A stretch of 64,000 nt of DNA from Micractinium sp. NFX-FRZ (taxonomy: Eukaryota > Chlorophyta > Trebouxiophyceae > Chlorellales > Chlorellaceae): contig JAPTJF010000008.1 in the NCBI GenBank assembly GCA_029339195.1, forward strand, positions 62,001 to 126,000, written 5' to 3'. This document shows, piece after piece, positions 1-10,091 of the stretch. The position numbers and the translations under genes were made by a program. Every line of letters starts with the position of its first letter. The first letter of the stretch is position 1. Under the pieces are notes generated by a model. It was not told the origin of the DNA and ran no database searches. It saw only the letters and a list, made by a program, of their open reading frames with translations.

Positions 1-1611
1 GGTTGGCAGCGCCATCAGGGTCGCGCAGCAGAGCCGGGCGCAGCCTCTGCAGGCAGGTGAATAGCAGGTGAACTGCACCATTGGACGCTTGCACCAACTG
101 CAGGCTCATTGCCCATCCTGATATGCCCCCCTGCTGCAAGAGGAGCTGCCGGCGCAGCACCCTGTGGAGAACCCACCTGCAGCAGCATGTAGAGCGCTGC
201 CATGCTTTCCAATGACGTCTTGAGGTAGCAGCCGTACTGCTCAATGCACTGCTCCACCGATACCACGCCAAGCGCTTGTGTCAGGTACAGCAGCTTGGCC
301 GCCGTGTCCGGTGCGCTCAGATCGACGATGGCAAAGGCCTGCGGCTTGGCTAGCAGGAAGGCGGCCACCCGCTCGTGGCTCCAACCCAGCTGCTGCAGGG
401 TGTCAGCATTGCTCTGCAGCCGCTCCGGTGACCTGAGCAGCTGCGGGGCACGGAGCAGCACTGGCAGCAGCTCAACTGTTGCCGGGAAGTAATGCCGCAG
501 CCAGGCTGCCGCATCTTGCACTGCCTCCTCTTTCACTGCCAGTAAAGAGGGAAACCTTGCTGCAAGCTGCCGAGCCTGGCCAGCTGTTAGACCCGCTGCC
601 TGCTGCAGGTTGTCCAGCTTGCCTTGCAGGGTTGCCGCATCAAACTTCAGCAAAGTTTGGCTGCTCCGAAAGAAGCTGCCGGGGTCTGCCACCCCCAGCT
701 CGCTGGCTGCCCACTTGATGGCCCCCATTGCCGTGGCCGATGTGCTCTTGACCACGTCTGGTTGCGACGCCAATATTGCGCCAAGGTCGGCTGCTGTTAG
801 CCGCTCCTCTACCACTGCCAGCCAGGCTGCCACATGGCCAGGAGGCATCGCTATAGCTTTGGCTGCTGCTTCATTGCTGATAAGCACGCTGGCAAAAGTG
901 GCATGCTTGGAGAGCCGCAAGCCTGCTTCCCTCTGCCGCTGTGCGTGCACCCTGATGTAGCCGTCTATCAGCTGCCAGTCAAGCTGCGCAGTCGTGGTAA
1001 ATCTGACCACACTGGCCCGCCGCTGGTCTGCAATCCTTCCCAGCACATCCGCCGTCTGCAGGCCCGACAGCCCCTGGCTGCGGCACCAGCTGAATGTGTC
1101 AGGCAGGCTGGCCAGTGCCGCTGCTTCATCGCCGCCAAACACCTTCGTGAGCCGCCTGGCGTGGACGCCCGCCTCTTCTTCAGCAAGGCCCTGCTCCCGC
1201 TGCAGCCAGGCCTGCAGCTGCGGCTGCTGCTCGGGCTCGTGGCTGATCCACCTGCCACCTGGCCCTCTTCGCTGCGGCTTGGCAGCAGCACCACTGCCGC
1301 GGCCGCCGCTGCGACCTGCCGGGCGTCGCCCCTGCCACGCCCCTGCTGCTCGCGGCCCCTCTGTTGCGGTTGAAGGCTGCTGCTTCGCCGCCCCGGACCT
1401 TCAGGGAGCAGAACATATGGGGTGTGGCACTTAGAAAGCTGTGCGGGATCATGGTGTCGCCGTCCAGCGCTATCAAAACACACTTCCGTGCCAGATCCAC
1501 TCACCTTGCACCGAACTCGAAACTTGACCCCACGCCGGCCGCCTGCACTCTGCCCGCCGTCAGGGCGGGCATCAGACGGGTAGCGAAGCGCGCGCTGTGG
1601 CTCAGCATCAT
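1..1611 (-). CDS. mTERF-family organellar protein, partial at 3' end
   Basis: Exons 1505-1611, 177-1251 and 1-97, the last running off the window. mTERF proteins are helical-repeat, organelle-targeted nucleic-acid-binding proteins that act in plastid or mitochondrial gene expression. The start at 1611 gives an N-terminus rich in Arg, Ser and Ala (MMLSHSARFATRLM), typical of a transit peptide. The donor AAG/GTGAGT at 1504 and acceptor at 1252 join in phase 2 and open a long exon starting RWISHEPEQQ. Typical mTERF repeats follow, with the Pro-x-Leu-Leu pattern as in ARFPSLLAVKEEAV and APQLLRSPERLQ. The last visible exon reads LVQASNGAVHLLFTCLQRL. A GTG at 1142 also opens a frame, but the coding sense clearly extends upstream of it. 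Organelle not decided. Family call is good; exact subfamily is not. Confidence 0.8.
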
Positions 1612-2249
1612 GATGCAGCTAGTTGGTTCAGACTTGCGGCAAATGGAGGAATTTGCGGTCAGCGCGAGCGAGATTAGCAAGGTGATGAGTGCCCTGGCGC
1701 CAGCACGGCGCGGGACGGGGGCCCGCCAATGTGGGGCCTACCAATAGTGAGTGTGGCTCCACCAGGTTCTAAATAAAAGGTCCCATCTTTGTCCCAAGTC
1801 CCACATCAGTACGGCAGCAGCTTATTTGAAAAAGTGTGCAATTCTTGATGCCAACCTCCCATCCCTCCCCCCTGGTCAGTCAAATTGTCGTGGCCAATGC
1901 TCTCCTCCAGCACCCGCCGCTGACAGGCTGCTGACAGGCCTGTACGCCGCTCTGGTGGGCCTCAGCTGGTCCACATGCGCAGCATTTGATTCAACCACGC
2001 TTCTTGACAGGCAAGTATAGAAACTCAGGACCCAAAACAAAGAGGGTACGCTCAATAGTGGCTGATGGCAAGCGAGGGCCGCAGCCGGCATCTGGAAGGC
2101 GGCACCGAATGGGGCGGTGCCGGAGGCGGCAGAGGGCCCCAGCCAGCCCTCGGCCCTGGGTGGGTCTTGAGCCCCGTGCATACGCGGCTTGAACATTGCC
2201 GCCACCGCTCCGTGGGCCACTGCACACTTGGCGTCCCCCTTTCTTGTCC
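1612..2249. other. Intergenic: 3' flank of DUF2358 gene and promoter of mTERF gene
   Basis: No coding stretch with family resemblance or a usable splice structure is visible on either strand. The segment must hold the 3' UTR of the gene ending at 2250 and the promoter of the gene starting at 1611. Confidence 0.5.
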
Positions 2250-5200
2250 TCATGCGCTCAGCAGCTGCTTGATGTCGGTGCTCACCCCGGGGGTGGGGGT
2301 GAAGCTCTCCACCAGAGCCCTGCCCCCGCTGATGCTCCAGGTCTGCACGGCATGGTGCAAGAGGTAGGAGAGGCGTGCAGCTTGTTGGAATGGGTCCGCA
2401 AAGCCGAAAGTGCACATGGAGTCACATACGGTACCAGAGCTTTGCTCCTGTTGGTGCTCCATGTCAGCACAAAACGTGGAAGAACTTGAAACGGGGGTTT
2501 CATGGCGCCAGCGTTACTCAAGCCAAAGCGGCAACAGATAGCGATCTTGCTGCTACTCAGGTGTTCGCGGTGGGCGGGCGTGCGCATGTGTGCGGGTGAG
2601 TGGGGCCGGGGAGGGCGAGGGGGCGAGGGGGCCATGCAGGCAGGCGGGGTGTACACGCCCATGTTCCGAAATCTCTCTAAAGAATTAGAGAACGGGAACG
2701 AGATTTTACTCCTTCTTATTATTATTTTATGGGGAAAAAAGTGATTTTTATTTTAGCTGGTCATCGGGGTGGGCAGGCACAGTTGGGCACCATCTCCCAG
2801 CAGCGGCGAGTGAAAGCTGCTGGCTCAGGGGCAGGCAGCCGCCTGCAAACAGCTAGCTATCGTGCACTTGCCCACCACCCCTCTTTGCAGCTGCAACTGC
2901 GCGCCGACTAGTACCCGCCCGAGCCCGCTTTAACACTCCCCAGCGCACCGGGCCTACTGCTATTTGCAACTCGACGGCGGTGCCGGCAAGGCGGTAGGCG
3001 GAGGTGGGCGGCAAGCACCCCCCCCCCACCACCACCACACACACAAAATCATGCACCCACCCGCCCACCTGGTCCTGCAGCTGGATCAGGCCCTGGCTGT
3101 TCAGGTGGTAAACAGTGTGGCCTGCACCCGCCAGGAGGGACAGAAGGGCCAGCGAAGGTGGGAACTCAGAGCAGACGGGGACGAGGAGGTGGGCAGTCGG
3201 GGCAGACAGGGTCGGTAGCACACAGTTCAGCCTGTGCCCCCTCAGGGAGATGCAAGGGAAGCAGGACAGGCAGGTGGGTGGAGGTGCGCAGCCGGGGCAG
3301 ACAGGGTAGGTGGGGAGCCTCACTGCCTGGCCCGGCGCTTCCCGCACTGCACCCAACTCTTCACCCTTCCGCCCCCCTCACTCACAGCCGCTTTGCCTGC
3401 GCACCCCGCCCTCCCCTTTCCTCTCAGCACACGTCCCAAGCCCCTGCCTCCCCTCACCCTCAAAGGCCTCCACCCGTGGGTGCCAGGGGAAGCGCAGGTA
3501 CCCCCCCAGCAGCCAGTCGGCCTCAATGGTGGCGGGCCCCGTCACCCGGATGTCCTTCAGCTGTACCGCCGAGTAGGAGGCGTCAAACAGCAGGCCCAGC
3601 GCCTGAAGTGATTGAAGAAGAAGGGAGAGGGGGCACGGGGTGGATGGAGAGTGAGTGCGGGAGGGGAAGTGTGCACTGCCTGCCCCGCCCGCCGCCCTGC
3701 CCTGCACATGTACAACATTACCAGCTTCGCACCAGATGGCACGGCGCGGTGCAGCGCAGCACAGCACAGCACAGCACAGCACAGCACAGCACAGCACAGC
3801 GCCCCGTAGCGAGGGAGGCTCGTGGTGTCTCCACCGGCGAAGCCATGCCCCGCCCCAACAAACAGCACAAAAGAGCATGTCACGGCACAGCAGCAGGCAC
3901 CAGGAACATTGGTGCCCTTGACAGCAAGCCGAAAGAGGAGTAGAGACAGTGCAGCGTGGCGCCCCCACCTTGACATGGCGTGAAGAAGAAGATTACAGCC
4001 CGAGGGCGTGGAGTTGAGGAAGCTAACAGGAAATCAGGCACACTTGAGTAGCAGCTACCATGCTGCCGAGTAGGAACACTGCAGCGTGGCACCCGCACCT
4101 TGACGTAGCGTGAGAGGCCCTTGGTTTGGTTGGTGGGGTCCTTGAACACGCAGGCGTCGTCGAAAATCTCGGGGGTCAGGTCGCCTGCAAGCACAGGTGT
4201 TGAGAGGGGGCGGGAGTTGTCTGCTTACTCCCACCTGCCACGCTATGGATGCACACATTTGGCGGGTTTACAAACACGCAAGCTATCCTTGAGGATCTTG
4301 GGATGAACGGCACCAGTGCATAAGCGGAGCAGCGGCGCAGGGTGCGCGGGGGGGAGAGGCTGGGTGTTGCGGCGTGGTGCACCGCCCCATTGGTGTAGCA
4401 ACTCCTGCCTGCGCCTCCCTACCCTCGCTGCCTCCGCCTCTCTCCCTCCCCCTCTCACTTCTAACACTTGATCCCCCAGCCTGCTCACCGGTGATGAAGT
4501 ACTGCCCATCTTTCAGGTTGCGGGCCAGGATGTCCTGGGGCAGGCAGGGGGCAGGGGCGGGAAGGGAGGGCAGGTGGGGGGCAAGCATTGCCTTGGCTCA
4601 GGCTGGAGATGGGAGCCTGGGAGAGAGCGGGTGCGTGTGGCGCATGGGCACAAGGAGAGGACGGTGCGGAGAAAGTGCAAGTTTTGAAGGGACACTATAC
4701 TGTACTCAAGGCTATGTAGCTTCAGGGAGCCTGGGATCCGGGACGGGGGTTGGATCGGGGGGGGGGGGGGTGCGCATGCACATGCCCCAGCTGCGGGCTG
4801 CGAAACACCAGCTTGTGCACAATCTGGTCTGGCCTAAAAGAGCGTGGTGCTGGCAGCAGGCGGCTTGGAGACTCCCCTGACACCCAAGCCCCCAGCTGCT
4901 GCACTGACTGGGGAAGCGTCTGCCAGAGGCCTCCACCTGGGCAGCGGTGCGCGCCACGCTCACTGTACCACGCCTCCTCTGCCCCGGGCACCATCAGCTT
5001 CCTTTTCCACACATGCTCCATCTTCCCCAGCAGTTCACACAACAACACACCAAGGAAGCCCGTCCCCTCACCTTGACTTCCTCTGCGCTGAGCCCCGTCA
5101 GCTTCTCCCCTCCCACCCGCTCCACATTGCCCAGCGGCGCCAGCTCCAAAGCCTCAGAGGCAGGCGGCGCTGCCCAGTCGCGTGCAACACCGCCAGCGGC

Positions 5201-5419
5201 AGCCGCTGACGCAAGCATGGCAGCGCCGCCGGCTGAAAGCACCTGCCGCCGGCTGAGGGCGGCCGCGTCGGCGGCAGGCACGGGTATGGCGCCGTCGCCT
5301 GGCAGCGTCGCCGCCGCCGCCACCACCCTCAGGCGTTGCCGTGCGCACAGGCGGTGCTGATCATGGCTGGAGCGCGCTACAAATGCGGTGCAAGCGCTGC
5401 TAGCGGCGGCTGCGGCCAT
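2250..5419 (-). CDS. DUF2358 (SnoaL/NTF2-like) plastid protein, 256 aa
   Basis: Six exons: 5072-5419, 4489-4534, 4099-4184, 3458-3602, 3069-3121, 2250-2342. Phases agree throughout (771 nt). After splicing the core contains DILARNLKDGQYFIT, LTPEIFDDACVFKDPTN, KALGLLFDASYSAVQL, HTVYHLNSQGLIQ and TWSISGGRALVESFTPTPG. This is the conserved layout of plant and cyanobacterial DUF2358 proteins, which have an NTF2-like fold and unknown function. The ATG at 5419 starts an Ala/Ser-rich transit-like region followed by SRRQVLSAGGAAMLASAAAA. That is an Arg-Arg pair before a hydrophobic stretch, as in Tat-dependent thylakoid lumen targeting, so a lumen location is inferred. Introns make up three quarters of the gene and carry a pentamer array and an exon echo. 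Only 241 bp separate it from the next gene upstream. Confidence 0.8.
3751..3800 (-). repeat. Pentamer array (ACAGC)n in intron 3 of the DUF2358 gene
   Basis: About ten tandem units reading gcagc/acagc on the plus strand, hence GCTGT in the transcript sense. It lies within the intron between the exons at 4099-4184 and 3458-3602. Confidence 0.95.
3950..3990 (-). repeat. Exon echo: copy of DUF2358 exon 3 donor end
   Basis: This segment, with the shared core gcagcgtggc and caccttgac, matches 4080-4118, the true 3' end of exon 3 with its donor. Spacing is about 130 bp. The copy keeps an AAG/GTGGGG decoy donor. Similarity extends upstream into the intronic gccgag...cagtgcagc region. Confidence 0.8.
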
Positions 5420-5660
5420 GGCTGTGGGTGCAGGGTTCCGCGACTCTCTACAACCCACGACAGCCGGCGATGGTAGCGTTTGGTGAGATCAAAAGCGGAA
5501 GCGGTGGAAGGCGGGGCGACCGGGCCACTCGGTGGCGGAACAGGCGTCATCAGCGGCGGCATGCCTGAGCGGCGCCGCAGCACGGCGCTGCATGCCGTCA
5601 GGGTGCCGGCAAGAGCAGTCACCCCACCCCCACTGCGCTTGGTTGCTGCGTGTTACCTCC

Positions 5661-8600
5661 CTAGGCGGCAACACGGTGTACATAATAACATGGGTGAGGC
5701 CTGCATCTAAAGATACTTTGCAGCTGGGGTGTGTGCGTCCCGGTTGGGTGGTGCCTGCAAGGCGCCGGCTCCGGTCCCGCAGACTGCCTGCACAACCGCC
5801 CCACGTCTCCACATCTGCGCCCCGCCCGCCTCTGTTGCTGCCTGATATACTGCAGCGTGTCACAGTAGCGCCGTAGCGCATCACACAGCGTGAGCAGCAG
5901 GCGCTTGCGCTCCAGCCGTGCCGCCACCGCTGCCGCCTCATTGGCGCTCAGCACTCTGGCGGCCCCGCTGTCATCAAAACCATGGCTGCCGCCAGCTCCG
6001 CTGATGCTGCCGCTGCCGCTGCCACTGGCAATGCGTGCCTGCCCAGCGGCAGCCAGCAGCGCCTCGTCTTCTTTCGCGCTTGTGGGCATGCCTCTCAGCT
6101 GCCCCCAGCACTGCTTTAACAAACCCTCCGTCGCCTGCAGCTCCCTCTGGCGCTCCCATGGCGACCATGCTGCTACTGCCGGCGAGGCCCCTCCGGTCGC
6201 CGCTGCCGCCGCCGCCGCTGCTGCTGCTGGACTGCCGCTGCTGCCGTCTGGGGTAAAGTCCCCGCCGCCTGCAGGCCAGTCACCCCCTGAGGGCAGCCCG
6301 CGCAGGAAAGGCTGCAGGGAGGCCAGCGCCGCTAGCAGCCGCCGCTGCTGCACTGCCTCTGGATCATCTCTACCCAGCAGCCCCTCCCCCATCCCTTCAA
6401 TGTCCAGCTTCCCAGCACTGCCGAGGGCGGGGTCGAGCCCAACCGCCGCCAAAAGGTGTGGTGCGCTGAGGCTGGGGGGCTGCGCATCACCTCGACTGCC
6501 AGCTGGCTGCCCCTCGTGCTGACCCCCTGCAGAGAACAAGAGGCGGGTGCGTGCGTGACTGTCCAGCAAGCAGCGCTGGCGGCGGACAGGCACAGCGTCG
6601 CAATGCCACTGCACGCCATGCTGGTGCTGCACCACACACACACATAAGCAATCCGCTGCCGCCTGCCCTGCTTCGGCCCAATAACATTACAGACGGCCCC
6701 ACAGATCTGTGCTCACCCTCACCGGTGCCGGCGCTCAGCGGCACACGGTCGTTCAGATTGCCGGGCAGGGTGAAGCCATAGCCGCGCAGCAGGTCGGCAT
6801 TGTTCAGGCGCGTGCCGCCGTAGCTGATGCACACCTCCTCCCCGGGGGAGATGTCCTGCGGTGTGGTTGGGCGGGCAGGTGTGTAAGCCTGCCGTTTACC
6901 TCCCTGAAGGCCCCGTTGTTGCATTCCACTTCCCCTGGGGGGATGTCCTGCGGTGTGGTTGGGTGGGAGGTGTGCACGTCTGCTCTACTGTTTCTCCCAA
7001 ATGGGCCCGCGTTTTTTGCACTCCACTTCTCCCCCGGGAGATGTCCTGCAGTAGGAGGGCGGGATGGTGTGCCAGTGTGCTTGATTTATTTGTCCAAAGC
7101 ACCTGTTGCGCACACCACAACTCTGGGGGCGGCAGAGGTAGAGAGCAGTGGATGGGAGGGCGGGTACCCGCGGGTGGAGGGAGGAGCGGCTGGGTGCTGT
7201 GCGTGCTGTGCATGCCCCACCGCGCTGGCCACTCCTCTAACATGGGCTGGAAGGGACCCTCGTACTCCGTGTGATGTGCGTGTGCACGGCATGCATGCTG
7301 TGCTCGTGCCGTGGTCATGCTGTGCTCACCTCCACCACCACCAGCTGGAAAGCGCCCAGCCGCTGGTTGAGCAGGAAGGCGGTGTTGGGGCGCGGCGAGT
7401 GGTTGGCAAAGTCGGCGCAGGGCGGCAGCAGGCTCAGGCCGTGCCCGCCCGCCTGCGGCAGGGGAGCGGAGGGGCAGGGAGGGTGGCGGCTTGTGCTGCT
7501 GGCGTCCACAAAGGGCGGCACATCGAATTGAAGAAGGGGCACCCATGCGACACGTGCAAGGCGCCTTGCAGCCTTGCTAACACGGCAGCTGCAGTGCGCC
7601 CCTGCACTTCCCCAGGCAGGCCCAGGAGTGCCCGCTGCCCTCCCCACTGACCGTGGCCGAGAAGGTGCGTGTGCTGACGATGCCGGCCGCCCAAAGGGTG
7701 TCTGGCAGGCTCCGCGGGGCCAGGCTCAGGTCACGCAGATGGCCGCTGGCCGGGCAAAACAGCCTGGCAGGCGGGATTAGGGGGTGAGGAGGGGGACTGG
7801 GGGTTGGTGCACATGCCGAGCAGGCAGCTCCGCAAGCCACTGTGCAGCAACTGCCAGCGTTGGATGTCGCAAGTCCCTCCCAGCCCCCGCCCCGGGGCGC
7901 TCCCCCCCTTTCCCCCCGCACCTCTCGTGCAGGCCGGCAACCTTGCGGCGGTGCTGGCGCGCCGCCGCCTCCACAGCCGGGCTCTGCAGCTCGCGCAGCT
8001 CCGGGTCAGTAAAGGTCAGCAGCGGCCCTGCCGCTTCCCCCTCCTGCACCACTGAACGGGAGCGGGCCGGGGCAGAGGGGCAGGGTCAGCTCTGCTACCT
8101 TTCGGGCGATGCAGCAAGGCATGCTAGCAGGGTAGTGTTGACCAATACGTGGGTACTGAAGGCATGCAGCAGGGTAGTGGTCAATACGTGGGTACTGGTG
8201 TCGGCGGGCAGCACAAAGCAAATGCTGGGGTCTGCTGTGGAGGAGCAGCCACGTGCACGGCTCTGTGCAGCTGTCCTTAGTTGCAAGGGCGCAGGAGGGG
8301 ACCAGTTTGCACTGACCAACAGTGGCAACCCTGGCCGGCCTGCAGGCACAGCAGGGCCAGCATGCGCGCCTGGGGCAGCAGGGAGATGTAGTGTTGCCAG
8401 GGCCCGGGCGGGGCGTGCTCCCGCAGCCACAGCAGCCAGGCCATGAGGCGGGTGAAGTCTGCCGTCACCCCTTGCCCTGCAGGTACACTAAAGGGGGCAG
8501 CGACGCGTGCTTCAAAGGAGACGTTGTGTGGGAAGTGCTGGGCAATGAGACGGGTCAAGGCCGCAGTTGGCCCTCGCACTACAGTGGGAAACGCCGCGTG

Positions 8601-9304
8601 TTTTGAGCGGAAATGTTTGGAGGATGTCGGCTGCGGCTGTGCAGGCCGGGGCACCCACCTGTGAGGAGGAATGCTGCCAGCTGGGGCGGCAGCCTGCCAT
8701 GTGCTGCCTGCCACGCGCCCAGCGCGCCCGCCGCTGAGAACTGGCTGCTGCTGGGACTGGGATCAAACCCCACGCACAGCAGGTTCTGCCATGGCACTGC
8801 AGGGGTGCAGCAGTACAGGAGGCAGCTGAGGGCCAGAGGGAGTAAGCGTGGGACGACCGAGTTTGGGGCAATGCAGGGGAGGCAGTTGAAGCACTCAGGA
8901 GCCAGGTGCCCTCCCGTGCGCCAGGCAGGTATGCCATTAATAGGCACGGTGGCACACAGAAAAGAGAGTAGGCCACCTGAGAGGATGATGCAGCCGGGCA
9001 ACAGCGGCCGCACAGCCAGCAGCCCGCGGCCGTACGGCGCGGCGGCGGCACGCACAAGGTTGGCGCCGGGCGCCGCAAGCATGGCGGCCAGGCGCTCCCA
9101 CCGCTGCTGAAGGGGCGTTCCTTCGTTCAAAGCGCAGGGTTCAGTAGCCTGATCAATGCAGCCAGCAGCGTCCGAGGCTGTGTGGAAGGGCGCGCGCGGA
9201 AACCCAAGCGCAGGTAGCCCTGCGCGCACACTGCGCTGGGCAAACTGCAGCGAACGAGACGTTGATGCGCAGGCCGCCAGGCTAGCTAGAGCTGAGCGCG
9301 GCAT
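5661..9304 (-). CDS. SET-domain protein, Rubisco LSMT-like, 642 aa
   Basis: Eight exons: 8977-9304, 8659-8796, 8370-8476, 7922-8043, 7652-7763, 7330-7452, 6723-6855, 5661-6526 (1929 nt, phases agree). SET motifs appear in order: the N-terminal strand with YGRGLLAVRPLLPG, the DFANHSPRPN cofactor-binding motif, and DISPGEEVCISYGG with the catalytic-site Tyr. A Rubisco-substrate-binding-like helical region follows, with LKQCWGQLRGMPTSAKEDEA and LERKRLLLTLCDALRRY. By family it is expected to methylate lysine in a plastid or cytosolic target; the substrate is unknown. The ATG at 9304 begins a transit-like leader. The exon 3 donor is taken as a GC site (CAG/GCGCGC) because it gives the better SET match (LLPQEGEAAGPLLTF). 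A GT alternative at 8329 with the acceptor CAG/TGGTGC also keeps frame. Exon 7 has two overlapping donors 6 nt apart (GTGAGGGTGAGC). The last ~35 codons are low-confidence. Confidence 0.8.
6840..7060 (-). repeat. Exon echoes: three copies of the SET exon 7 acceptor region
   Basis: The acceptor end of exon 7 (6847-6880, core gagatgtcctgcggtgtgg) recurs at 6931-6962 and in diverged form at 7032-7058. Period is about 85-95 bp. Each copy carries a potential CAG/GACATC-type acceptor, so two decoys precede the real one in transcript order. Confidence 0.85.
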
Positions 9305-10091
9305 AGCGCGGCGCTCGTGGTGGCGACCGGGACAGCGCCTGAAACCCGGCGCCGCCAACGATTGAACTCAATCAGAATCGTACAATGAGCCAGTTAGCGG
9401 CATGGATTGCTGCAGCGTTGGTGACTCCTCCACATGCCAAGCGGGGTGGTGGCGGCAGCCGCCAACAGCTGCCGCACGCTCCCCTCGCCTGCTGTTCATC
9501 ACAGGGAGTCCAAACACTGCTTCCATGCTGCTTCGTGTGCAATTGATACGTGTATGCAAGCTTTCCTTGCAGCCGCCGTCAGCCCTTCCTGACGTACCGC
9601 CAGCAGCCAGCCAGAAGGGCAGCAAGTGCGTTGGTGTTGACAGGCTCAAGTATGTCTATGCGCAATGAATGGGCACCAACAGTAGGGAGGGGCAGGGTGC
9701 AGGGCGCGAAGGAGGGGGCTAGAGTCGAGAGCAGAGCAAGGAGAGTCGGGGGAAGCAGGGCATGCACGGCTGCTGCTCTGTGCGTGGGGGGGTGGCGCAG
9801 GCAGGGCAGCACGCTTGAGATAAAGATGAGAGCACACGACAGGAGAGGGAGAAGGAGTGGGGAAAGGAGCGAGCCAAAGGGAGGAGCGAAGCAGGGGAGA
9901 ACAAATAAACCAAAGGGATTGCGAGGGTTGGACCTGGAGCAGCCGAGAAAAGCACCCACCCTGTGCCAGCATCACAAGCGGAGTGTGCGTCACGCCCATG
10001 AGAGGCACAAGCGCGAAGCTCCTGCCTGCCACCCGATGTGATGTGAAAGCGCGAGCCTGCCTGCCCGCTTCAGAGCTGGGGCGGGGTGGGC
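9305..10091. other. Intergenic between PRS4-like and SET genes
   Basis: Contains the 3' flank of the PRPP synthetase gene and the promoter side of the SET gene. No conserved coding stretch or RNA gene is visible. 9700-9900 is purine-rich on the plus strand. Confidence 0.5.

Noticed and set aside
3612..3943. Open frames with repeated AQHST or CAVLC from pentamer arrays
   Set aside because: They translate an intronic pentamer satellite and lie between confirmed exons of the DUF2358 gene.
9305..10091. Several overlapping open frames in the gap next to the PRS4-like gene
   Set aside because: No family resemblance, no consistent splice sites, and both flanking genes are complete without them.
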